Assembly: GCA_029783825.1 (NCBI GenBank) | Contig: JAREIK010002254.1 | Coordinates: 1,705,169 to 1,769,168 of the forward strand | Direction of reading: 5' to 3' | Source of the DNA: Sapria himalayana | Taxonomy: Eukaryota; Streptophyta; Magnoliopsida; Malpighiales; Rafflesiaceae | Length of the DNA: 64,000 nt | Part shown: positions 36,110 to 47,253 of the stretch, piece after piece | How the letters are laid out: the number at the start of each line of letters is the position of its first letter | Numbering within the stretch: position 1 is the stretch's first letter | The notes under the pieces: generated by a model | The model's input: the letters and a program-made list of their open reading frames with translations, nothing else | The model's database searches: none | What the model was told of the DNA's origin: nothing | Translations under genes and position numbers: made by a program

Positions 36110-36501
36110 TGTCACGGACTTAGTCTTTTTACTAAGTTTCCGTGCGGCACTTAGACAACTTTACCCTTAGATGTTGTTAAGTCAGTCTTACTTTCACCTT
36201 GTTTGTTATGTTTGGTGTCTACCCAACACTTGGAAGTAAAGAGAATTTAAGAGAACACTTGAAAATAAAGAAAATACTTTATTGAATAATGAAATCTTAC
36301 AAGAAACTCTCAACTTGGTGGTTTACAAATGAGGCCACCTCCTCCATAAATACATGCATTGGGAAGGGTCTAGAACCTTTGACGGTTCCCTATAAGTCTA
36401 AAAAACTCTAGAATAATCTAGGATAATCTCATTCCTTCCATACAAGTGTGGACTTCTTCGGAATCTTCTAGAACGTTCGGCATTCTTTGAGTGAGGGTGT
36501 A
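36110..36501 (-). repeat. LTR (gypsy), left; 3' LTR on the minus strand
   Basis: Starts TGTCACGGACTTAG and matches 42594-42987 over its length, with roughly one difference in ten bases by eye. The inner edge near 36501 joins coding sequence directly: the minus-strand pol frame (36708-36418) runs on into the LTR, so the usual chromodomain end and polypurine tract have been deleted. Confidence 0.85.
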
Positions 36502-39003
36502 ATTAACCTTCTTATCATAGAAGGTCACTAATACTATGGGCGCCCTCATAGAGACTCTTCGGCCTAGATCTAACTTATCTTCGTGATAAGACTTTAGATT
36601 GCTAATATGGAAGACATGATGAATCTTCAACCATGGTGGTAACTCAACTTTGTAAGATACCTTACCAACTCGTCTAAGTATAGGGAAGGGGTCTTCATAC
36701 TTCCTCACAAGTCACTTGTGCACCTTTTGAAGGTACTTGAATTATTGTGGTAGAAGCTTGACAATTACTAAGTCTCTTACTTAAAATTCTACATGTCTTC
36801 TTTTCTTGTCAGCCCATTTCTTCACCCCCTAGCATTCTTTCTTATGAATGCGCGAGTTATATTAGATTGCTCATGCCATCCTTTTGCAAATTTGTAGGCT
36901 ACTGAACTCCTCCATGTGTATCCTCTGGCTAAAGTGAGGAGTCATTGGTTGTTGACCCATGACTATCTCGAATGGACTCTTCCCAGTTATCTCACTTCTC
37001 TGTAGATTGTAGGAGAACTAAGCCACATCTAGCAATTTGCTCAGTTAGTATGATTGGTACTCACAAAGTACCTCAAGTATAGCTCTAGTAATGCATTCAC
37101 CTATTCTGTCTGCCCATCAGTCTAAGGATGAAAGCTGGTAGAGAAGTGAAGTTCCATGCCAATGAGTTTGAAGAGTTCCATCCAAAACTTTCTAGTAATG
37201 CGCGGGTCCCGATTACTAATGTTAACCTTTGGTAGCCCCCAATACTTTACCACATTCTTGAAGAATATCTTGCACGTTTCTTCTACTGTGCAATCTTTAG
37301 GGGATGCTATGAATGTAACATATTTTGAAAATTGATCCAATACCGCAATGATAGATCCATTTCCCGTGGACTTGGGTAAGCCTATAATGAAGTCCATGGT
37401 GAGACTTTCCCAAGGTTGCTCTACTATAGGTAGTGGCTCCAGCAGTCTCTTGGACAAATGTTGCTCCACTTTATCTTATTGTCACAAAAAAATTCTTCAC
37501 ATAAGTCTCCACATCATTCCTTATATGTGGCCAGTAGTAGATAGACTCTAGTAGTGCCCTTGTGCATCATTACTCTAGGTGTCCAGCCCATTTGGAGTCA
37601 TGACACTCCTTGATAAGATTCCTTCTAAATCTTTCCCACTTTGGCACATAGAGTGCTTTCCTTTTGTGTAGAGAAAATTTTCCTCTACCCAAAACCACCT
37701 AGTCTTTTTCTCGTAAGCCAATGTGATGATACTCTTGGCCATTACATCATGTTGCAACTTCTCCTTTATGAGATCCACCATCTCTCTCTGAGGCTGACTA
37801 GTCATTGATGGTAGCTCTACTTTGCAGGTTAAGGCATCAGCTACATGATTGGCTATGCCTGGCATGTACTCCAAGATGTAATCAAATTATGCCAGAAAGT
37901 CTTTCCACCATTCTTGCTTGGGACTTAGTTTCTTCTGGGTCTGGAAATAGCTAGTAGCAACAATATCTGTCTTCACTACAAAGTGTGATCTAACAAATAG
38001 TGTCTCCACATCTGCAAGCAATGGATGATTTTCGTCATCTTCTTCTCTTGGAACATGTACTGCTTCTCTATGTCATTGAACTTATGGCATTCAAAAGCTT
38101 TGAAGCATTTTTCCTGCATAAGAACCCCTCCAATAGAAAAGTCAAAAGCATCAGTGTGCACCTCGAACAACTTGGTGTGGTCAGGTAGTGCCAATACCGG
38201 TTCCTTCATTATAGCCTTCTTCAAGTCTTCAAAGGATTTCTAGTATTTTTCATCCCATGTCCATTCTTTACCCTTCTTGAGAATGTTTGTTAATGGAGCT
38301 GCTTTTGCTGAGTATCCCTTGATGAACCACTGATAGTAGTTAACTAGGCGCATGAAAGACCTTAGTTGTGACACCTTAGTAGGGGGATCCCATTCTAGAA
38401 TGGCTTTGATCTTTCTTTCATCCATCATGAGCTTGCCACCCTTGATGCGGTGTCCCAAGAAGCCCACCTCCTCTAGGGAAAAGGAACATTTCTCCTTTAT
38501 GTATAACTCGTTTTGACTTTGTAGCCGAAAGACCTTCTTTAGATGATTAACATGGTCTTACAAGGTGTTGCTATATATAACAATATCATCTAGATATACC
38601 ACAACAAATTTATCCAAAAAAAGATGGAATATATTGTTCATCAGAGTGAAAAATATAGTAGGTGCATTAGTAAGACAAAATGGCATCACTAGGAACTCAT
38701 AAGAGCCATACTTTATTACACATGTGGTCTTTGCCTCTTCTCCTTCAGCTATCATTACTTAGTAGTACCCCGATCAAAGGTCTAACTTAGTGAAGTACCG
38801 TATTTTACCAAGTTGGTTAAATAAATCAGCAATAAAAGTAATGGGATACTTGTTCTTGATAATTACCTTGTTGAGCACCATGTAATCAATGCACATCCGT
38901 AGTGACCCATCATGATTGTTTTGGAATAAGATTGGTACTCCATATGGAGCCTTAGATGGTTGGATGAATCCAGCATCCAATTATTCATTCAATTATTTTC
39001 AAA
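36502..39003 (-). pseudogene. Ty3/gypsy pol, partial (RT, RNase H, integrase)
   Basis: Read from 39003 down: RT (LDAGFIQPSKAPYGVP, RMCIDYMVLN, FTKLDL; then YGSYEFLVMPFCLTNAP, and catalytic VVVYLDDIVIYS at about 38580), connection (GFLGHRIKGG, LRSFMRLVNYY), RNase H (FEVHTDAFDFSIGGVL, later HVADAL), integrase (LTMDFIIGLPKS with first Asp, NRDPRI with second Asp), and a C-terminal YEDPFPILRRVGKVSYKVEL / HHVFHISNLKSYHED. This order and the HISNLK tail are typical of plant chromoviruses. Stops and frameshifts throughout; N-terminal gag-protease absent. Confidence 0.88.
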
Positions 39004-42000
39004 AGTTCCTTGCAGCACAACCGCATGCCATGTCTGTATCCTCTCCTATAGGTTTTTCATCCTCTTGTTCATCAGGTACATCTCCAATTTTATGGGTCTT
39101 AGACTCTGGCACTTCACGTCATATGTCACCTGATTTTTCATCATTTGTTTCTTTATCTCATTATTCATCTGTGTCAATATTGACTGCTGATGGCACTCTT
39201 ATGCCTTTATCAGGTTGTGGGTCTATTGTTACACCATCTTTGTCCCTTCCTGATGTCTACTATATTCCTAAACTTACTATAAATCTTGTTTCTGTTAGTC
39301 AACTTTGTGAATTTGGATATTTAGTCTTTTTTCCTTCCTCCGCTTGTTATGTGCATGACCCATAATCCCAGAAGCTGATTGGGACCAGCCGTAGGAAATG
39401 GAGACTATATGTTTTGGATGAGCTTCAAGTACCAGATGTTGCAGCTTCTGTTTCTAGTGTTGATTTGTCTTCTTTTCGGTTGAGTGATTCTTCGTCTGTC
39501 TTTTATTTGTGGCATTGTCTCCTTGGTCATGTTTCTGCATCTCGTTTACAGTTTCTAGCTTCTACAGGAGCCTTAGGCAATGTAAAATCTAGTAATATTT
39601 CAGATTGTTGTGGTTGCAAATTGGCCAAATTTTTTGCTTTGCCTTTTAATAAAAGTACTTCTGGTTCTCTTGCTCCATTTGATCTTGTTCATTATGATGT
39701 ATGGGGTCCTTCTCCTATTACCACAAAAAAAGGATCACGTTATTATGTTTCCTTTATTGATGATTGCACTCGTTATTGCTGGGTTTATCTTATGAAAAAA
39801 CGTTCTGATTTTCTAAGTATATTCGATGATTTTCGAATTCTCATCAAAACACAGCATTCCTCTGTTATCAAGTGTTTTAGATGTGATTTGGGTGGAGAGT
39901 ATACTTCTCATGCTTTTACTGATTTACTTGCTTTCGATGGGACAATTCATCAAACTTCTTGTATAGATACTCCTGAAAAAAATGGTGTTGCTGAAAGGAA
40001 ACATAGACACATTGTTGAGACTGCTAGATCTCTTTTATTGTCTGCCAGTGTTCCTGGTAAATTTTGGGGAGAAGCAGTCCTTACTATGGCTGATTTGATT
40101 AATAGAATTCCAACCTCTCACAATTCAGGTTTGTCTCCTTTTGAAAAATTATATAGACATGCTCCTGATTATTCTTCTCTTCGTGTTTTTGGTTCTACAT
40201 GTTTTGTTCTTCGACCTCACGTTGAGCGTAGTAAGTTGTCTTAAAAATATACTATTTGTGTCTTTCTAGGTTATGATGTAGGTCAGAAAGGATATCGTTG
40301 TTTTGATCCAATCAGTCAAAAATTATATGTTTCGCGTCATGTTGTATTTCTTGAACATATACCTTATTTTTCTATTCCTGCTAGTGCTCATAACATGACT
40401 AAGTCTGATCTTATTCATATTGATCCTTTTACTGTTCATGATGCTATTGTTCCCCCTGTTGATGTTTCCCGGTCTTGTCCTACTCTTTCTGATCATAATT
40501 CTTGCAGAGTTCCAACTAATATTTCATCAAATACTGGTATTTTAGCTCCTGACATGCCTATAGCTTCCTCTCCTTCTACGGCTGCTCAATCACCTTCTGA
40601 GACTACGACTCCTGTTTCTCCCTGTTACCCTACTCGTAACCGTAAGTCCACTCCACAACCTGATTTTATTTTTTCTTGTTACTCTAGTTCTTTTGTCTCA
40701 TTTTTAGCTTCAGTTCATCATCTCTCTGAGCCTTTGTCCTATAAAGAGGCAGTCATTGATCCACTTTCGCAACATGCTATTGCTGAGGAACTCACTGCTC
40801 TACATCAGACACATACTTGGGATTTGGTACCTTTACCTCCAGGTAAACATGCCATTGGTTCTCGTTGGGTCTATAAAATTAAGACTCAATTTGATGGATC
40901 TGTTGAAAGGTATAAACCTCAATTAGTTGCTAAGGGATATTCACAGCAATATGGTATGGATTATGAGGGGACCTTTGCTCCTGTTGCAAAAATGACTACA
41001 TTTCGTACCGTTATTGCAGTTGCTTCTATTCGTCATTGGCATATTACTCAAATGGATGTTAAAAATGCCTTTTTAAATGGAGATCTTCAAGAAGTCTATA
41101 TGGTTCCTCCTTCTGGGGGTTTTCATCAGCCTGGTGAAGTTTGCAAGCTCAGAAAAGCCCTTTATGGTCTCTAACAAGCTCCTCGAGCCTGGTTTGAAAA
41201 ATTTTCTACTCTTATTACCTCACTTGGTTTTCGTCCTAGCAATCATGATTCTACATTATTTGTTAGATGTACTCCTGCTGGTCGTATTCTGCTTCTTTAT
41301 ATGTTGATGATATGATTATTACTGGTGATGATGTTGATGGAATTCTAATGTTAAAGATAGAGTTGACTCGTTGTTTTGCAATGAAGGATTTGTGCTCACT
41401 CCCTTACTTTTTGGGTATTGAAGTTGTATCTTCTCCGAAAGGTTATATTCTCTCTCAATCTAAGTACATCTCTGATATATTTGAGCAGTCTTGTATCACT
41501 GATAATAAGACTACTGATACTCCTATTGAGATTAATGCTCGTTACTCTGATCCTGATGGTTCTCCTTTGCCGGATCCCAGTTTATACCACACTGTTGTTG
41601 GTAGTTTGGTTTATCTTACCATTACTCGTCCTAACATTGCATATGCTGTTCATATAGTTAGTCAGTTTGTTACTTCACCTACTACAATTCATTGGGCTGT
41701 TGTTCCTCGTATTTTGAGGTATCTTCGAGGTACTCAGTTTCAGGGTTTTTTACTTTCTTCTACCTCATCCTTGGAGTTGCATGTTTATTATGATGCTGAT
41801 TGGGCTAGTGATCCTATAGATCGCAAATCTACTACTGGTTTTTGTAATTTTTTGGGGGATTCTCTCATTTCTTGGAAGAGCAAGAAATAAGATGTTATCT
41901 CTAGATCTTCCACAGAGGCAGAGTATCGTGCCATGGCTTCTACTACCTGTGAGATAGCTTGGTTACGATGGTTGCTTGCAGGCATGAGTGTTTTTCTTCA

Positions 42001-42266
42001 TCAACCCACTCCATTATATTGTGATAATAAGAGTGCTATCCAAATTGCTTAGAATCTTGTTTTTCACGAGCGGACCAAATATATTGAGATTGATTGTCAT
42101 GTCATTCGACATCATTTTCGGAGCGGCACTTTAACATTACCTTTCGTTCCTTCTTCTATGCAGCTTGCCGACTTGTTTACAAAATCACACTCTATCTCCC
42201 ATTTTCGTTTTTTATCTAGCAAACTCTCGATGCTTATTGCAGTAGCATCATGAGTTTGAGGGGGGA
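39004..42266 (+). pseudogene. Ty1/copia pol (protease, integrase, RT, RNase H)
   Basis: The gag part is missing; the sequence joins gypsy RT at about 39004. Domains: protease (WVLDSGTSRHM at about 39100), GAG-pre-integrase (LWHCLLGHVSASRL, CCGCKLAKF), integrase (DVWGPS, FIDDCTRY, NGVAERKHRH), RT ([42 protein letters not shown]), RNase H (DADWASDP, KSTTGF, TEAEYRAM, DNKSA, ADLFTK). Long open stretches at 38916-39365, 39414-40244, 40395-41174 and 41267-41890 are separated by single stops, mostly at Gln-type codons, and one frame shift near 41200-41270. Inactive but well preserved. Confidence 0.9.
42251..42266 (+). other. copia polypurine tract
   Basis: TGAGTTTGAGGGGGGA immediately precedes TGTTAAATATT, the start of the copia 3' LTR. 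It primes plus-strand DNA synthesis in LTR retrotransposons. Confidence 0.75.
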
Positions 42267-42519
42267 TGTTAAATATTATAATAAGTGTTATGGGTACTAT
42301 AGTCATTTCTCTTATTTCTCTTTGCAATTCTATTTTACTTTTAAGGGTAGATTAGTCTTTTTTTAATAGCTTTAATAGCTTTAGGGTTTTATCTCTTAGT
42401 ATATATATATATTCATCCTTTTCTTTGTAAAGTTGCTAAGCTTCATTATTAATGTAAAACCTAGTTTCTCTATTCATAACTCATTCATTTGTTCATATGA
42501 ATTCTTGATTTGTTCATCA
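42267..42519 (+). repeat. copia 3' LTR (solo end; 5' LTR lost)
   Basis: Starts TGTTAAATATTATAATAAG after the polypurine tract and contains a TATA-like run with TTTAGGGTTTTATCTC near 42380-42415. The end is placed at TTGTTCATCA (about 42519) by the CA rule; the boundary is uncertain by some 20 bases. No matching 5' LTR exists in the window. Confidence 0.65.
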
Positions 42520-42579
42520 ATATTAAATATTATGTTTTTCAATCATATCCACCAAGTTACTCTCACACGTTGCAACCTC

Positions 42580-42591
42580 GTTCTGATACCA
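42580..42591 (-). other. gypsy primer-binding site (initiator tRNA-Met type)
   Basis: On the minus strand TGGTATCAGAAC lies 2 nt inside the right LTR. It matches the 3' end complement of plant initiator methionine tRNA (TGGTATCAGAGC) except one base, and fixes the gypsy element as minus-strand. Confidence 0.85.
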
Positions 42592-42593
42592 GC

Positions 42594-42987
42594 TATCACG
42601 GACTTAGTCTTTTTGCTAAGTTTCCGTGCGGCACTTAGATAACTTAACCCTTAGATATTTTTAAGTCAGCCTCACTCCCACCTTGCTTTTTATGCTTGGC
42701 GTCTACCCACAGCTTGGAAGCAAAGAGAATTTGAGAGAAAATTTGAAAATAAACAAAAACTTTATTGAATAATGAAATCTTACAAGAAACTCTTAACTTG
42801 GTGGTTTACAAATGAGACCACCTCCTCCTTAAATACATGCATAGGGAAGAGTCTAGAACCTTGGAAGGTTCCCTATAAGTCTAGAGAATTCTAGAATAAT
42901 CTATGATAATCTTTTTCCTTCCATACAAGTGTGGACTTCTTCGAAATCTTCTAGAACATTCTGCATCCTTTGAGTGAGGGTGTGACA
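42594..42987 (-). repeat. LTR (gypsy), right; 5' LTR on the minus strand
   Basis: Begins TATCACGGACTTAG and ends GAGGGTGTGACA. The terminal inverted TGTCAC...GTGACA is complete only if the left LTR start and right LTR end are combined. Contains CTTTATTGAATAATGAAATC and CTAGAACCTT blocks identical to the left LTR. Confidence 0.85.
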
Positions 42988-44708
42988 ATAGACTAAAAGA
43001 GAACATAGGATTCTTTCACATAAAAGGAGCAATATTTTATCTTGGGTGCCCATTATATGAAGGTAGATTTAAATTTAAACAGCTAGATTTCTTACTGGCC
43101 ATACTTAGGCACAAGATAGCAGGTTGGAAGACAGAATCATTGAACATGAGTGGGAGAATTACACTCGTAACACATGTACTTCAAAGTATATTAATGTGCA
43201 ATCAAATGATTATGCAACCGGCTAAATACTTCATAAAAAATTAGAAAAAGTGCTGGCTAATTTCCTTTGGGGCAAAAAGAATGGCAAGCTGAATTTCCAT
43301 TGGATTAAATGGAAAGACCTTTGCTTTCCCAAAGAATAAGCGAGTCTAAGCTTCACTAGTCTAGAAGAGATAGCTGAAGCATGGGTCTGCATAAGATGGT
43401 GGAGGCTAAAAGAAAATAATAATCTTTGGGCATCATATATGAGAGTAAAATACCTAGTAAACAATAACACTAACAGGATAAAAAAGATTAGCAATGAAAC
43501 TCAGATATGGAAGTAAACTTTAAAACAAAAAAAAAATGGTGGATAACTATTTTGTGCTTTCTAAGTATGGCTGGAAATGGAGATTAAACGAGGAAGGTTC
43601 ATTTTCCTTAAAATCGACCAAGAACTAAGTTAGGAACATGAAACCCTCACAAGAATTATTTGAATGATGCTGGAACATTAATAACATGCTTAAAATATGA
43701 TTATTCTTATGGAAATATCTATTTACCATTATTCCATTAGATACTATAATACAAAAAAAAAGGTAATAATCTAGCTTTTAGATGTGAATACTTCAAAATG
43801 AGTATAGAAAGCTCAGATCACTTATTTTCACAAGGCAAAATAGTTTCAAAGATATGGAAAAATTTTGAAAAAGAAATGAGCTTAATGAATAAAAATCAAA
43901 TCTTAAAAATAGAATTCATAAATTGATGAGAGGGGTATCATAGATCTGCCCAAAAATGGCTTAAGAATACCATCTCACCTTTGGTAATATGGTGCATATG
44001 GAAAGCCAGAAACAAAAGTCAAAATGAGGGTATTGAAATGAAGGCAGAAGATATGGTATGTGATATCAAAAAAGAACTAAAGATTACTTCAGAAGTTTAC
44101 ACTTTAAATAATATAATACACTCAGAAAATAAAGAATATATAGATAGGTAGCATCTAAGATTATATAAGACTAAACTATTAAGCTTTATGAGTATACAAT
44201 GGAATAAACCACCAATAGGTTATATGGCACTTAATACAGATGGTAGTTTTAAAAGAGAATTGGGCACAGCAAGAGGTAGATGAATTCTGAGAGACTCCCA
44301 AGGAAGATGATTTGGGTATTCACTAGGAAATTAAAAGCTAATACACCTCTTCAATCTTAAATCCGGGCCCTCCTAACAGGTTTAAAAATATGCAAAGATA
44401 GGAAAATAAAAAATTTTCAAATACAAATTGATTCACTAATGTTGGTAGGTATAATTAAAGGGCATATACTTTTATGGAAATATATAAATGATATAAAAGA
44501 AATTATACAACTGGCACATGATTAAAATTTCAATATAGAACATATATTTAGAGAAGTTAACCAAGTGGCTGATAAGATAGCTAAAGAAGAAAAAAAATTA
44601 GGAATCTAGGAATTCGAAGCACTAACCATGCCTACTAAATATAGAGGCATACTCAAACTAGATAAAATTGGATACCCAATATTTAGGAAAAACAAAGTTA
44701 ACAACTAG
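42988..44708 (+). pseudogene. LINE E ORF2, second part (RT end to RNase H)
   Basis: Continues LINE E after the LTR insertion: IGFFHIKGAIFYLGCPLYEG, KIAGWKTESLNMSGRITLVTHVLQ, degraded zf-RVT (WKWRLNEEGSFSLKS, VIWCIWKARNKS) and RNase H (LNTDGSFKREL at about 44235, QIDSLMLV, REVNQVADKIAKE). It ends near 44708. Damage is heavier than in LINE F, with stops every few dozen codons. Confidence 0.82.
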
Positions 44709-45130
44709 TACCCGATGAGAATGGTCAATCTATATTGGTCTAGTAGTGAGCAGTTTATATAGCTTAATTTGTACAGAAAGATTGAGATAAGAACATGCCA
44801 AGAAATGATTCACTAGAAGAGTGAGAGCCAACCCTGCCCTATGGGGGGGCTGATATAATTTCTTGAAAGGAGCATATACTAGTTTAAAGAGCTACTAAAC
44901 TAAAGCTGAATAAAATATATAACATCAATAAAAGCAGGGTAGAAGCTTTAAATATATAAAAAACTAAAGTTAGTTAAAGATTAAAATTAAAACATCGGTA
45001 CACTACTATTGCGTTGTGCAGACAGTAGAATGAGATAAAACTAAGATTCATATTTTACAGGGTGTTGGGGGATTCTATCTTTTTGCATTGTTTGTTGTTT
45101 GTTTGCTTGTCATTTAAAGGCAAGTAGCTA
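44709..45130 (+). other. LINE E 3' UTR remnant and junction to LINE F
   Basis: Non-coding. A block CCAACCCTGCCCTATGGGGG followed by GGCTGATATAATTT (about 44830) matches the G-block repeated in the LINE A 3' UTR. No terminal stem-loop or array is present before LINE F sequence begins, so the end of LINE E is missing. The exact junction (somewhere 44990-45200) cannot be placed. Confidence 0.5.
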
Positions 45131-45668
45131 GAAGAAGCTAGAAGCAGGAGTTGTTACAGGAATGGAAATAGTGGAATAGGTCCCCACTAGGAAAGAAGAT
45201 TCCGAAGGGGATAGAAAAACAAATAACTTAGAGGAAAATGCTAAAAACCATTAACTAATCCTAAAAATAGCCGAAATAAATAAAAGATTTAGGAGAGGTA
45301 GATTCGAAACCAGAAAAAAGAGTGCAGGGAGAAGGAAAGGGGTAGAGGAGTTAGGTAAGAACTCATATGAGGATTTTGAGGTTAGAAGTGATTTCATTTT
45401 AAATAAAAATGAGGAAGAATCTGATTTTATAATAGCCACCAAAAGATGATTTAGAAATTGATAATTTTACAAATATAATAGGAGATAGAGATTGGGCCAT
45501 GGAGGAAATAAAACTCATGGCATTACAGCTAGGCACGGAATGGAAAAATGAAAAATCAAGAGGTTTTAGTTCGATTAAAAAATCTAGAAACATGAAAAAA
45601 TATTTAGATAAAACATATGAATTAAAATGCACTACAAGAGCTCGGGCTAAATCCACTTCTAATATTTA
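45131..45668 (+). pseudogene. LINE F ORF1, C-terminal remnant
   Basis: The DUF4283 and knuckle regions are absent. What remains is a charged linker (RKEDSEGDRKTNN, ETRKKSAGRRKG, NKNEEESDFIIATK) and the conserved end DWAMEEIKLMALQLG / SRNMKKYLDKTYELKCTTRAR, aligned with the ORF1 ends of LINEs A, B and E. Interrupted by several stops. Confidence 0.65.
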
Positions 45669-46844
45669 GATTTCTCTACTGGAATGTGAGGGGTATCGCA
45701 AACCCCTCCTCAATAAAAAAAAGTTAAGAAATTTATTCAATTATATAAAACTCCAATTATTATACTTGTCGAACCCATTGTAAATAAGGATAAACTAGAA
45801 TACTACAAAAAGCTATTAGGGTTTGATTACTCTTTCTCTAATAAAAATAACAAAATCTAGATTTTCTGGAAAAGCTTATTTAATATAATTATTTTAGAAG
45901 ATACGAATCAAATTATTAACTTTTCTTTAGATAATGCCCAAGAGGAGATCATTTCAGTAGTTTATGATTAATATACTAAAGAAGGTATAAAGGAGCTTTG
46001 GAATGTTATTCTTAAAACTGCTAAAATAAATAAACCATGGATAATAGGAGGAGATTTCAATATTATAAGAAAGGCTAGCGAGAAAAAAGGGGGCAACTCC
46101 ACCAATAAAAAAGCTATCGCTCACTTTAATGATACAATATAAGAGGCTAGTTTGAAGGAAGCTATCTTTTCAGACCCCCAATACACTTGGTGCAATAACT
46201 AGAAAGTTAAAAGCACCATATGGGCAAGATTAGATAAAATTCTACATAATGTCAAATGGCTAGAAGCTTATGGCTCCACAGCTGTCAGACATTTAAATAG
46301 AACCTGTTCTGAATAAAATCTACTATTAATATCCGTAGAAAAAAATAAAATCAAGAATAAGTCATTTAAATTTCAGAATGCATGGTCCTTACATCATGTT
46401 TTCATCAATACAGTTAAAAATTCATGGACGCAAGAAATAACAGGTAACCCTATTCAAACCTGGAATAATAAATTAGATAGGCTAAAAAAGCACTTAATAA
46501 TATGGAATAGAGACTCCTTCGGCAATATTAACAAAAATATTATAGTAGCAGAAAAGAAAGTTGAAAAAAAAGAGTTAGAATATGAAACACTTCAAAATTC
46601 AGATAGTAGAAAGGAACAAAATAAAACACTTAATATTATAGAAGCTGAGCTAAAATTAAATTTGCTAATGGAGGAAGGAAATAGGAAACAAAAAACTAAA
46701 ATAAAATGGATTAAATAAGGAGATAAAAATACGAAGTTTTTCTAGAAAACAGCCAAATTCAAGACTCAAAAACAAAGAATAAAAGGTTTAAAAAATAACC
46801 TAAACAAATGGGTAGACACTAACTTAGAAATTAAAAACCACCTT

Positions 46845-47253
46845 ATCGAATTGGGAAAGTTTATCTGTTCAAGCGGATGAATTGTAACTCGAAGAAGTTC
46901 TTCGAATTGGTAAGCTCGAAGAGCTAACAAAAGCACGCCGACAGTGGATAAGCTCGAGTCATGGAGAAGTTATCGAATTGGCAAGTGGGATGTATGCTCA
47001 AATGGTCACTGAAGTTAGAGAATTCCCTCATAAAAGCTAGTAAATCAATCATGGATAGAAGTTTCAGCAGACATAGGGCTTAAACTCCAAAAGCGTGAAG
47101 GCCCATTTTCTTGTATTAGTATTATTTAAGTTTACTTATAGATAAAGTATTAAAATGGGTGTAAATGGGTTAAGGGTAGATGTAGCTTGTAAAAAAGGTA
47201 TTCCTCCGCCAAAAGAGAGGGCTATTTTAAAAATAAAAATAACCTTTAAAAAA
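46845..47253 (+). mobile_element. 409-bp LINE 3' fragment, 17-bp TSD
   Basis: Flanked by the exact 17-bp duplication AAATTAAAAACCACCTT at 46828-46844 and 47254-47270, inside LINE F ORF2. The last ~100 bases are the family 3' signature (GGGTAG, TTGTAAAAAAGGTATTCC, GCCAAAAGAGAGGG, A-rich tail). The 5' part has CTCGAA/GAATTGG repeats and no visible pol III A or B box. This proves that the signature is a genuine retroposed 3' end. The tail is A-rich only, without the 9-bp array. Confidence 0.92.
47202..47221 (+). other. LINE 3'-terminal stem-loop (409-bp insert)
   Basis: TCCTC (47202-47206) pairs with GAGGG (47217-47221); loop CGCCAAAAGA. Consensus form, 32 nt before the right target duplication. 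Confidence 0.65.

Larger units (their letters stand above)
36110..42987 (-). mobile_element. gypsy/copia chimeric LTR element inside LINE E
   Basis: Two direct ~393-bp LTRs enclose about 6.1 kb. The left 2.5 kb is Ty3/gypsy pol on the minus strand; the right 3.5 kb is a Ty1/copia element on the plus strand. The minus-strand primer-binding site next to the right LTR shows that the outer LTRs belong to the gypsy element. Gypsy gag, protease, part of RT, chromodomain and polypurine tract are missing, as are copia gag and its 5' LTR. No 5-bp target duplication is visible (CATTT left, ATAGA right). Confidence 0.85.

Noticed and set aside
42988..44708. Treating this segment as a separate LINE copy
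   Set aside because: Its RT sequence resumes where LINE E stops at 36109, in the same orientation and subfamily, so it is the split second half of LINE E.
46845..47253. Calling the 409-bp insert a SINE
   Set aside because: I see no pol III A/B boxes or tRNA-like head. Its 3' end is that of the LINE family. A truncated LINE is the safer call without other copies.
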